Assembly (NCBI GenBank): GCA_030248295.1
Contig: JASANH010001212.1
Coordinates: forward strand, 465,516 to 529,515
Length of the DNA stretch: 64,000 nt
Origin: Mesodorylaimus sp. YZB2_4
Lineage: Eukaryota; Nematoda; Enoplea; Dorylaimida; Dorylaimidae
Direction of reading: 5' to 3'
Shown: positions 36,355 through 46,484 of the stretch, one piece after another
How positions within the stretch are numbered: the first letter of the stretch is position 1
Layout: each line of letters opens with the position of its first letter
Made by a program: the position numbers and the translations under genes
The notes under the pieces: model-generated
Database searches by the model: none
The model's input: the letters and a program-made list of their open reading frames with translations, nothing else
Told to the model about the DNA's origin: nothing

Positions 36355-37405
36355 ATGGACCTATGGAAAAGGGTTTTGATTTTTGCAACCTTTATTTTAT
36401 TTTCTTGTGGTATCGCTTTGATCAGCACTGCATTGGCCACTGATTATTGGTTTTCTGCCAGACCTGTTTTCAACACATCTTTAGCTCTTTCGGCATTGGA
36501 TAATCGGCCATCAGCAGATGGGGAATCGCTCTCCTCTTCAACGATCGGTCAGTTACGACCAGTCGCACTGAATAACGAAATCGCTGTTCACAGCGGATTA
36601 TTCAATGGAGTTCGAATATTGGATTTCGGATTGGGTGTCAGATCAACGTCCTTTACTGGTAAGTGCCGTTTCAGTTTTATGATGTCCGAATATGCACTTA
36701 CATAGGTTTCTATCGAATGCTGTCCTTTTTCAGTGCGGGATGAAGTACGATCCGGAGACAGCTTCATGTCCCCTGGTTTGTGGGTAACCATCATTTTGTT
36801 TGCTGCATTGGCTCTTTTATGGGGCGTTGTTGGAATCGTTTTTGCCTTGATCAATACGGTTATCGTTCCGTACGAGACGATCACTGGGCCATTAGGTCTG
36901 TATCTTTGGAGCAGCTTGGCTGGTAAGAAATGTCTTTTTGTCTTTGGGTATGTACCTCGTCGGAATCCGCATTCGATGCGTTTCCGATTTTAGTTCTGTG
37001 CACATTCATCAGCATATTACTGTTCGTTGTTCAATACTATACAACCATATTTTATGATGTACTGTTGAAGGAGCATACCAGTGTTGGATATACATCGACG
37101 GGATTGACGCGGTATGATTGGTTTTCTCCTACCTTACCGTACACTCTGATAACCCAAAAGAGGCATTCACAGAAGGTCCCTAAAGTTGTTAGAGCTACTA
37201 CAAAGCTCTGCTTTATGGCAATCGTTTTTTAGAATGATTTTCCGTTTTTTTTAGTTTCGACTATTCCTTCTGGATGATGCTGGGAGCACTAGGTGCATTC
37301 GCCGCCAACATCCTTCTTCTGTTATTATCTGGCTTGGAGACAAAAACCAAATATGCATCGGACGAGAAGGAAGCTACAGTCGATAATGGAGTGCTCATGT
37401 ACTGA
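36355..37405 (+). CDS. CLRN: Clarin family four-pass membrane protein
   Basis: Four exons (36355-36658, 36734-36922, 36994-37111, 37255-37405) give 253 residues (clarins 226-232). Four hydrophobic segments lie at about residues 7-29, 112-138, 165-182 and 207-232. Family marks: a glycosylation site NTS in the first loop (residue 40), GLFNGVRILDFGLG, then PYETITGPLGLYLW between TM2 and TM3, SFWMM at the start of TM4, and a C-terminal GVLMY like the clarin DLMY. Clarin-1 mutations cause Usher syndrome 3A; the proteins act at sensory cell membranes and ribbon synapses, but the role here is unknown. The donor of exon 3 was set at GCG|GTATGA to keep phase. Confidence 0.88.
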
Positions 37406-37933
37406 GCCAAGAATCGATATCCTAAGATATTTATACACACGCTCATTTTGGTAGCTATCTGCATCGGGATTCCTTTAATCTGTTCTTAACCACTTGTGTA
37501 TATTTGCATTTCATATTTCTGTTTGGATAATCTCCAGGACATTCCAAATTTCCTGCCAGGCCATTTCACAGCTAAGAAAAAAGGTTATGAAACATTCCAG
37601 ACTGCATTTTTTGAGAGATCTTTCATTTTTTATAAATTTCTTTTTTATTTGTGCCCTTTTTAATATTTGGACCATGCCATTGTGTCTTGCATAATTTTGT
37701 ATGTTTTGAATGGAAATGTTTTATGTGCAATATCGTCTTGGTGCTGGCAGTGGTAAAAGTGTTGGTTGGCGAGTGGATGTTTGATTGACAGGACGCCGTT
37801 TATGAAATGCGGCTCAACTCTATTTTGTTCGGGGTGACGGACATTCAAGTGCGCAATGGCCGTATCTATGATCTGACCTTATTTGAATGCGACCTACTTT
37901 CCCTTTTTAGGGCGTGAGACTAACGGCGAGAAA
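37406..37933. other. Spacer between clarin and NOC3L
   Basis: AT-rich 3' flank of clarin followed by the 5' flank of NOC3L. An acceptor-like TTTCCCTTTTTAG ends at 37910, 23 bases before the NOC3L ATG. No gene is supported. Confidence 0.45.
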
Positions 37934-40900
37934 ATGGTGAAACGGAAAAAGGGACGATTCGCGAATGGAAAAGATGTGAAAAAGGCAAACAAAACGAGGA
38001 ACAAATTAGCGAAACGAGGAAAATTGAAGAAAAAGGATAGAAAATTACTCGGCGCATGGCATAGAAAAGAGTCGGAGAAGAGAAGGCGTGTGGAAGCCGA
38101 GGTTATGCACAAGGATTTAGAAAAGCAAAGACGGAGCCAGGAGGACGAGGAGGAGGAGGAAGCGCTGCCACTGGACATGGTCGACTCGGGTGATGAGTGG
38201 GCAAAGGTCGATGTGGAGTAAGTGATGAGCCACCGGGCGGACACAGCAATTATAATGGGCTAGATAGCCCTAAAGTAGAGAACATACTACTGGCAGCGGA
38301 TGGTCTCAAACACCCTCCAGGTAGTCTCGTAGTCGTGGGAGTCCAAGACATCAACCCGACGGATGACATTTTCCAAATCCTGAAAGCCTTCTTTCATCTC
38401 GCGGGCTGGAACCTTCGAAACCCTACATTCCGCTGGGAAGCAGCGATGGCACGCATGCTCACGGATGGCTGTAGATGGCTGCAGATTTGAGAGGGTACTG
38501 CGGGTAAGCACTCTAGGCAGGTCTCGTAGTCATGGGAGCCTGAGATATCAACCCGACGGGTATCTGCCTCGCCTGGAGGTGGGCATCAAGGGGCTGTGTG
38601 TGGCGGCCAGTCAAGACAGCCAGATACACGACTCTCTCAACAGGCCGAACCCGCCTACAGTATTACACTGTGGCGGATACAGAGCGAGGGTTCGACTCCC
38701 CTTTGCGGGTGTACATAACATTATATCTGCATCCTTTCCAGGCCAGATCCTGAACGATCAGCGCCGGACTATGAGGAACAGACTCGGTCATTTGGCAGTT
38801 GTGAGCGCGGTCGTGTGAAGCATTTGCTGCCGATCAAGAAGAATGATGGTAGTATCGTAGCACAGGCCGTGATGGTGAAGGCGGAAGACGAAGATGAGGA
38901 CGAGGCCGAGACATCAAACTCGGGAATCAATGGAAAAACGTCAGCTGAAACTGACGAGCTGGACGATTCGAAAGATCCACCGTCTGTAGTGGAATTGTAC
39001 GCCAAGCGAGATCAGCTATTGACCGAGTACAAACAACGAATATCGTCCTTGTGTTATTCTGTTATTGAAAATCCACAGGAAAGGGTATGAGAAAAGTGAG
39101 AGCCATCGATCGATGGTTCATGTTTTGCCTTTAAGATTCATAAGTTGAAAGAATTGGTGACTTTGGCCGTTGGAGAATCGGAACCGTTAGTTATTCGATT
39201 TACGGTCCAGAAACTGGCCACAGTATCGCTTATGGAAGTGTTTCTAGATATCATACCTGGATATCGTGTACGGTTGCTTACTGAAGAGGAGAAGCAGCAG
39301 CAGGTATGTCGTCATTGTCTCCTAGGGTCATTTGAATAATGATGGGTTTTCAGATGAAAAAAGACACGCGCCAATTGGCTTTTTTCGAAGAGGCACTGTT
39401 GCGGAATTATAAAAAATACTTGCAGCTTTTGGAGAAGCTGTGTAATAGTAAGTGATGTTTAATGAAAGCATGCCTCTGTGTGTGTAAAATCGACCCTCAC
39501 TGATACCCTCACTTTGCACTTTGTTTGAGGATTACCTAAGAAAGGAGTGGATCTAAGTTCATCAAGTGAACATAGAAAGGACGTGTTGGGCAAGTTGGCC
39601 GTTCAGGCATTGTCTAAACTGCTAACGACTCATCCTCACTTCAATTTCCGATCGAACGTGATAATCCTGTTGACTCCTCTGATGAGTCATTGGACCGAAG
39701 AGGTACTCGGTGTAAGCCAATTGTGCGTTGATGTTTGTATTCTGATGCTTATTTTAAGATACGAGAATTCGCTGCGAATGCGATGGAGCAACTGTTTCGA
39801 ACGGACCGTGTTGGCGAGGCTACATTGGATGCTGTCAAGTCCATATGTCGCCATGTCAAGACGAATCCCAAAACGGCTCATTCGCGAATGTTATCGACCC
39901 TGCTGCATTTGCGAATCAAGGTAGGATGGGGCATCGTGCTGATCGATTGAAGGGACGAGCCTTAGTGTCTTTTAGGAAGTGGAAAAGAAAGACGAACGAG
40001 GAAAGAACAAGAAGCAATTGATCATGGAACGAAAACGAAAATTGATGTCTATGAGCAGGAAAGAAAAGAAGATGCAAAAACGATTGGAGACGCTGGAAAA
40101 GGAGTTACGGGAAGTCGAGCTGGAGCAGAATACTAATACCACATTGAAATTGGTGAGTGTGTTTGGGGTTATTTATGGCCCGTGGTGTTGCAATCGTTCG
40201 GCGGGGTCTACCATACTGCTTGATAACGAGCGGCTGAGAATGGGTTCATATTCCTGGCGATAGAGATCGGTTTGTAGAAACCTATAGGGCCTTGGTGTCT
40301 CACCTGTTATCGAGGTGGTCGAGTGAGAGACAGAAGCCAGACTAAGTAGGACATGCTCGGCAGGAGCCGGGACCCGCGCATGAGGGTATTTTGTCCTGTG
40401 CAGCCCTTATATGGAGATGCTTCAAGTGGAGACACAGGTAAAACTTCCCGTCCCCGCGCAGCTTCGCTCGCAAGTCAGTGAGGATGATTTGACTATTGGC
40501 CAAAAATGGTCAAACAGGCTTGGCGACTACGATAAGTTTCAAAACTGATCAGCTACAGTAAGTGAGGAAGGGAAAATGTGCGGGCATGAAAAGACTCAGT
40601 CAGTCGCCACTTGCAACTTCACACAGTCAAGTAATGATTATATTAGTGCTGGTCCTTCTTGCAGCACACAAACATCATGAACGAAGTGTTCGCCACATAT
40701 TTCCGCACTCTTCGTCGTAGTCCAACATCCAGACTGCTTCCGGCAGTTTTGGCTGGCCTGTCTAAGTTCGCTCACTTGATTAGTGTCGAGTTCGTGGACG
40801 AAGTGGTGACTAGTCTACGGCAGCTTGTCGATTCAGAGGTAAGGCAGTGCTGTTTTAGCATATATGGATGCGTCAAGAGGTTCTACTTTTGCAGAATTTG

Positions 40901-42594
40901 AAACCGCTAGAGAAACTGCATTGTATCCGAACTGTGTTCGTGATTCTGTCCGGCGAAGGACAAGCTCTGACTGTCGATCCGTACCGTTTCTACGTCAATC
41001 TGTATGCACTTCTGCCCATGATCATGCAAGAAACGTCGAGAGGTAAGATGCGGCAGGCGAATCTCCTACAGTTAGTTATGAGCTCCTAATTGAAATTGGG
41101 TAAGGCCCCTTTTTCCGATGCTATGTGTTCATGTAATAGGTGACTCCTTCAGCGGAAACAAGTCCAGTACTTAAGATGGCAGTTTTTTACTTTTATTTTG
41201 AGCAAATACAGTGGGTCTTTAGGAGGTGGTTTTTTAAACAAAAACTGCTGTACCTTAAAATTGTCGATCGAAAATCGATATAGAAAATTGCGTGTTAGGC
41301 CGGTCACTTATAATCCTAGGGCCTACAAATCGTAGTTAATGGTACCTTCTTTGCAGAGATCCAATTGAAACAATTTTCGATTTGTTACGAGTGCTTGGAC
41401 TTGATGATCAACAGGAGGAGGAAGCAGGTGAGATTGTGATGATGCTGTCGTAATTGATTTTCAAGCAGGCTGTTTTGAACGCAGGTATCTCTGTCGCGTG
41501 TGGCCGCATTCACGAAACGGCTTTGCCTATTGTGCTTGGTTATGGCTGATCCGGAATGCGCTGCTTCGTTAGTAGCCGTAAGATCATTTTTCATTGTAAG
41601 TCGAGTTGCGGGGATGAAGTGAATAGGTTAGTAAAGTGGTGATTTTCCAGGCCCACCCTCAGTTGGAATCGTTGTTGGACGATGAAGAGCGAATAAGCGG
41701 GTCTTATAGGCCTGACTTGGACGACCCGGAGCACTGTAACGCCCTTAGTACAACCATCACCAAGGAGTTGGACTTGTTGTCGGTGAGTGGATTGGATGCG
41801 TCTTTATTGTGTACTTGAAGTTCTGTGAGGAGTCAGCTTGGCCAGAGGCGAGGTCGTGGGTCTCACAAACAGTACAGGTGGAATGGGGATGAAGGAGCAG
41901 AAGTGTCATACCCATCGAGTGGGTATGACACTTCTGCTTGACATATGCTTATTATGCTTACCTATGCTTACACTTTTGCTGCTTATGCTCCTTGACCAGG
42001 GCTTAGGGTCACGGAGGAGTTGCGTGCTAGCAATTCGGGGTTTCCATACTGTAGAGCAGCAACCCTTATGCCTGGCGGACCTTGGGAAGTCGTAGAGAGT
42101 AATTGATAGTCTCCCCTTCCTAGGAGACGTCAACCCGTCGATTTGATGTTTCAGCCGCAAGTATAGTCGCAAGACTTGCCCAGTCGCAGTTGTCCCGCAG
42201 ATTTCCTACCACACACAGGCTTGGTTGCAGAGCATTTGGGCTTACATGCATCGCTTTGCCGTTTCAGGCGCATTCAAATGAGGTTATCAGACGACTGGCT
42301 TCACATGTGCGATACAAGTTGCCGTCCCAAGGACGGCATAAGTTGTCACCCGATTTGGTCACTGCTGCGCCTTCGGAGTTGCTGTCGAAGATGGCTTCAA
42401 TGACTGAAATGGCTGGTATTGCATCCGTCGGGTCTCGAAATGTGGTCAAGGAACGGCTCAAGCGTTTTCCTAAGGTACGGATTTTGCCTAGTTAACGTAG
42501 CGGCCTGCTAAGAACCAGTCCGTTTTAGGGTTCAAAGGAATCGATGGTCGAAGAACTGGGGAGAACTGTTAGTGGGATTATGAAGTTTGTGTGA
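37934..42594 (+). CDS. NOC3L: Nucleolar complex protein 3 homolog
   Basis: Fourteen exons (37934-38217, 38742-39084, 39136-39303, 39354-39447, 39530-39702, 39759-39920, 39976-40152, 40665-40838, 40895-41042, 41357-41427, 41485-41595, 41651-41782, 42268-42474, 42529-42594) give 769 residues (human 800). A highly basic N-terminus (KKKGRF ... RKLLGAW) precedes [12 protein letters not shown] and the NOC3p domain, e.g. LPHFNF-like [11 protein letters not shown]. The CBF/Mak21-type region includes [25 protein letters not shown] and [16 protein letters not shown]3 works with NOC2 in 60S pre-ribosome maturation and export from the nucleolus, and has a reported replication-initiation role in yeast. 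The exon 5 acceptor is uncertain (39529 or 39544, both in frame). Introns 1, 7 and 12 carry repeats. Confidence 0.94.
38218..38741 (+). repeat. Internally duplicated repeat in NOC3L intron 1
   Basis: Two direct copies of a motif starting GTCTCGTAGTC(A/G)TGGGAG and continuing to ATCAACCCGACGG lie near 38323 and 38521, about 198 bases apart. The block ends with a B-box-like GGGTTCGACTCCCC near 38691, so it is probably a tRNA-derived repeat. Confidence 0.5.
40153..40664. other. NOC3L intron 7, probable repeat insertion
   Basis: A 512-base intron in a gene whose other introns are near 50 bases. No coding frame; no copy recognised elsewhere in the window. Confidence 0.35.
41896..41938. repeat. 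Perfect 19-bp inverted repeat with 5-base loop
   Basis: AGCAGAAGTGTCATACCCA, spacer TCGAG, then its exact reverse complement. It lies in NOC3L intron 12 immediately upstream of a family A repeat. The transcript could fold into a stable hairpin. Confidence 0.9.
42045..42240 (+). repeat. SINE-like repeat, family A, in NOC3L intron 12
   Basis: Contains TTGATGTTTCAGCCGCAAGT and GTCGCAAGACTTGCCC, and ends with AGGCTTGGTTGCAG, which is the reverse complement of the start of the 54862 copy. Confidence 0.65.
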
Positions 42595-42736
42595 AGTGTT
42601 GATGCTTCTATGGAAAGTAGTAAAGTCCTGTTGAAGAGTGGCTGTGGTGACTGCTCTAATGCTTTGATCGCTGACATGCTTGATCGAGTGTGGGTCGAAT
42701 ATGACTGGATGTAGCCGCCTATTAAGTTCTAGTTAT
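42595..42736 (+). promoter_or_regulatory. NOC3L-HMG20 intercistronic region with 3' splice acceptor
   Basis: Only 142 bases lie between the NOC3L stop and the ATG of the HMG-box gene. An AG acceptor (AAGTTCTAG ending at 42732) sits 4 bases before the ATG. No AATAAA signal and no separate promoter motif is evident. Operon-type trans-splicing is the inferred explanation. Confidence 0.45.
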
Positions 42737-44916
42737 ATGGAAGGCCTTACAGCGGAGACGTGCTCGTTCGACGGTTCGAGGCAGACGAATTATGTGCAGT
42801 TGTTGTCATTGGCGGACGGAGATAGTTTGACGCAGCCTGCTTTTAGCAATTTGACAACGTGAGTCGTGATTTTCTTATGGTTATAATAGCCATGGTTTAG
42901 GATCGTTGGATTCCTGCTTAAAATTTTGAAGAAATTCCTTCTTTGGTGGGGCGCTCGATGACCCGGCCACCCGTTCCCTGCGTCCCTGTGTAGGCTGTAT
43001 GCGTCTGATTCCAGGTATCTGACATCGGTTCCTAGTACTGCTGGAGTGGTCGGAAAGGCGAACGGCGACGTGGTGGTGTTACAGAGTAGTGCACCCAGTG
43101 TCATTTTGGCCGATGCTTCGTCCGATTGCGATGGATTTGGCACCACCGTGTCCCAGGTGAGTTGGCTTGGTCTGTGTCTGGTCGTGGGGTAACATGTTCT
43201 CGGGTTTTAGTCCCAGGTGTTGCTGGCGTACGATTTGGGCGATGGTCGATACGCTATAAATGGTCGTGTTCTGACCACGCCGTTGAATCCGATCGATTTG
43301 GTATCGACGTCATCGGATTTTGTGAATGTGAATAACGGGTGTGAATCATCGAACGCGCATTTGCCATCCGCTCCATCGTTCGACACTGAGGCGCAGTTGG
43401 AGGCGCCAGTATGCGCTCGAAGTGCCATGATCCCTGTTGCACCGGCGGTCGAGCCGTCAGTGAACCAAATGGGGACGAGTCGACGAAAACGGAAATTGGC
43501 TCGCATAAAATCGAATGTTGGAAATGGCAATAATGGACAGTCGGAAAGCGAGGCCGTTGTGGCTCGAAGTGGTTGGCCGAAAGGGAAACAGAGAAAGGCT
43601 ACTCATCCAACCTTGAAGGAACCTGTCGCGCCTGCTACAGCGTAAGTAGCGTGTGATGGTGGGGCACCTCCTTTGCAGCCTCTGAGCATATGCTCTGAGC
43701 AATACGGGCCCCGTTTCACCCCCCCCCCCACCTTTTTAATGGAAGAGCGCGAATGCGATGTCCTGATCAACTGGTGGCTTGTTCGAGATCGATCCCTTGT
43801 TAGCAGTGCCCTCTGATACTGCAAATCGATGCGTGTCGGGGCAGAGGAGCGTAGGCAGTAAAGAGGTGTCTTTGCACCCACTTTTGCTCTGGGTGACACC
43901 AGCGATGCGTCTTTCAGATACGTCATCTACTCTCGCGAGCGTCGGCCGTTGTTACGAATAGAAAATCCAGAATGCAGCAATGCCGAATTGACCAGGCTGA
44001 TCGGGAACGAGTGGACAACGTTGTCCAAAAATGAGAAGAGGGTACTGTCCTCGTTGTTGCCATCCATGAATGTCATATTTTTGGTATTTTCGTTATAGAA
44101 ATACATGCAGAAAGCTGTGCTAGACATGGACCGGTACAAGAAGGAGTTGAAAGAGTATCAGCAATCACCCGAGTATCGGGCATTCGAAGACGATAAACGA
44201 GAACAGAGGAGACAAGAAGTGGAAGCTGTAACTAGAAGGCAGCAAGCTGATTCCGACTCACAACAGACGACGAATGGACTTTACTGCGCCGATTGCAATA
44301 TGTATTTTTTCAATGCCCACAACAAGTCGGAGCATATGAGGAGTCAGAAGCATCGTCGTAGCACACTCGGTGAGTACCGTTTTGACCTTCCATTCTTTTC
44401 GGCCTAGAATGGCTATTCTTTCAGGTGCATTTGAAAAGTATTTGTCAAAAACGGGTGCCACAAGTGCGTCCAACAATCAGCCAGTAGATGAACACGATGG
44501 ACCGATAGTATGCACTGCTGCCACCTTACCACTTCCCGATCCTGTGGATGTGGAAGAATTTATTGTAGAATATATGAACAAGAATAATGGTAAGGCTGTG
44601 GTTCCTATTATGGCACGATCTACCTAAGACTACTTTTAGAAAGGAATTTGGAGTTGGAGGAACTTCGGAAGACAGTCGAAGCTAAAACAATGAAACGCAA
44701 TCAAATGGCGGAAATGGTCGACCAGCTTTCCGTAAGATTCATAGGCGAGTATAATGGCTGGTTATGAGTATGCTTGTGCTTTAGACCCGGCACGAGAAAC
44801 TCAAAGCAGATATTACCCAAACGAAACTACAAAGGCTTGTTCACGAACGGCAGTTATCGAATTTGCAAGCAATACCTTTACTTTTCGAAACTGAGTTCGG
44901 ATTTTTCCCCGCTTAA
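42737..44916 (+). CDS. HMG20: HMG-box protein, HMG20A/B-like, with an extra C2H2 finger
   Basis: Eight exons (42737-42858, 43015-43156, 43211-43641, 43918-44041, 44099-44369, 44425-44589, 44640-44731, 44785-44916) give 492 residues (HMG20A 347). SGWPKGKQRK and the HMG box (about residues 230-295: YVIYSRERRP ... LTRLIGNEWTTLSKNEK ... YKKELKEY) match HMG20A/B, as does the C-terminal VDVEEFIVEYMN followed by a coiled coil (RNLELEELRKTVEA). Vertebrate HMG20 proteins join the LSD1-CoREST complex through that coil; the role here is inferred. Between box and coil lies a C2H2 finger not known from HMG20: CADC, 12 residues, H, 5 residues, H (C336, C339, H352, H358). The N-terminal 200 residues are low complexity. 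Confidence 0.82.
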
Positions 44917-44952
44917 GAAAGCTTGATCTTTATGGTTCCTTATTTCTTTTCG
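44917..44952. other. 36-bp gap between convergent stops
   Basis: The HMG20-like stop (44914-44916, plus) and the PBDC1 stop (44953-44955, minus) are only 36 bases apart. The two 3' untranslated regions must overlap or be extremely short. Confidence 0.8.
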
Positions 44953-45964
44953 TCATGAATTTTTATATAAATCTCGAAAAATATGTCGTAGTTTTGAGTT
45001 GCATCCTTCACGATTTCGAGCCACTTCGATGGCCAAGAATTGTGTTCGGGGCACTGAAATATGCATTTCCGACAGAATTACTACCGTCAAATGGACGAGG
45101 GCCTCACCAAGAGTTGTGTTATCCGAATCGTACAGGCCATTCGAGTCCAATCGAAGTAGCGTACCGAAATTATAGTCTTCGATTTTTTGTTTGAATTGTT
45201 CCATGAAAGTTCGCCATTCCTGAATAGAATAGTGAATAGTAAGGGAAATCGAGGACATTGATGCCATTAAAACGTACTGTTTTGGCTTCTGGCGATTTTA
45301 AAACATCTTCAGTGACCACTTCGATCGACAGATTTGGAAACTGCTGCCTGAACTTTTTGTAGATTTCATCATCGTGTTCGCTCAGCTTGAGAAAACCAGG
45401 GTCGCACGAGATGATGAGCTGCAACAGGTTACGTGAAGCATGAGACTTGTACTGTGAGGTGAGTGGATCTTACGCTCAGATGAACTTGAGAGTTTTCGTA
45501 CGCCTTGATCGCCCACGCCGCTTCGATACTGGGCTGAAAATAAATAAAGGAACATGAAAATTGTTGGAAGAGAAAGCAGTGAGGTGAGTAACGAAGTATA
45601 ACAGCACGGATTAAAGTTAGAAATGGTCGCCTCTCCTTCACGCTAACCGCGTTCGAGGCATCATTATATTGCCCCCACCCCCCTCACCCAGAGGTTCATC
45701 GAAGGAGGATTTCAGGATTTCAGCACTGCTACCCGCAATAGACACGCCAGTAGGTCGACAACCCGAATATTCCAGGTGCAGGCACAGAAAATCAACTTAC
45801 ATCGTTGATGTATTCTTCGCCCGAACCAGATAAGGCATTGGCGATTCCATACGCTTCCGGGACACCCTGAAAATTCAAAAATCACTTGATCGTTTGATGT
45901 GACGGGCATGTTGATCACAAATAGAACTTACCACTCCTTGAATAAAATCATCTATCGACTCCAT
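44953..45964 (-). CDS. PBDC1: Protein PBDC1
   Basis: Six exons (45932-45964, 45801-45866, 45474-45533, 45278-45418, 45108-45219, 44953-45053) give 170 residues. The frame follows the PBDC1 core throughout: EEYINDPSIEAAWAIKAYEN, CDPGFLKLSEHDDEIYKKFR, DYNFGTLLRLDSNGLYDSDN and FLAIEVARNREG, each with a close vertebrate counterpart. PBDC1 (yeast YPL225W) is a small cytosolic protein; the yeast one is reported to assist folding of elongation factor eEF1A, a function assigned from the literature and not from this sequence. The repetitive acidic tail of the human protein is absent. The first exon encodes only 11 residues. The gene faces away from ARMH3. Confidence 0.93.
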
Positions 45965-46484
45965 GACCGAACTCGTGAAACATTAAGCCGCGACACACGA
46001 CTGGCAAGTCGATATCCATATCGATCCCGCCACTCCGAACTCCGATAATAGAAGTCGTTCCCGCTTCTAGCAGACAATCATTGTAATCTTAGTGCTGCTT
46101 ATATCCAAGGCGTTACTTACAAATTGATATTTTCATTTCATTTTCTACTCAAAAACCGGAATTTTGCAAAGTTATATGATCTGTTCACTTTTTACATTCT
46201 CCTGTAAAAACTTGTTTGTATTTTGGGGACTTTTATTTATATTTTGTGTTTTGTGGCGCGAAAGTTCTGTGCTGCTCATTGGTCAGATTAGGGCGATGAC
46301 CGAATACATACCCAAAAGGCATCTTGACTACACCACTCTTCCCATCTACCGCCTCCAGTGTTGGAGTACATGTCCGTTTCAGCGTCCGTGTCTTCTCTTA
46401 CGAAAGGCTACGCGTATTTCCGACGTCACAATAACTAGTTAACAGATCCGTTTACAGAGTCAGTTACCTACTGTAGGGTACGTC
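45965..46484. promoter_or_regulatory. Divergent PBDC1/ARMH3 upstream region
   Basis: A 520-base spacer between two ATGs on opposite strands, so it should hold both promoters. A 92-codon plus frame (46164-46442) has no splice or family support. AG acceptor-like sites (TTTACAG, CTACTGTAG) precede the ARMH3 ATG within 30 bases. Confidence 0.4.

Noticed and set aside
38645-38706. tRNA gene ending in GGGTTCGACTCCCC
   Set aside because: The unit between complementary ends is only about 62 bases and D and anticodon arms cannot be drawn; it is treated as a SINE remnant.
39545-39702. Acceptor at 39544 for NOC3L exon 5
   Set aside because: It keeps frame (five codons shorter) but has a poor pyrimidine tract; the site at 39529 is preferred, though not proven.
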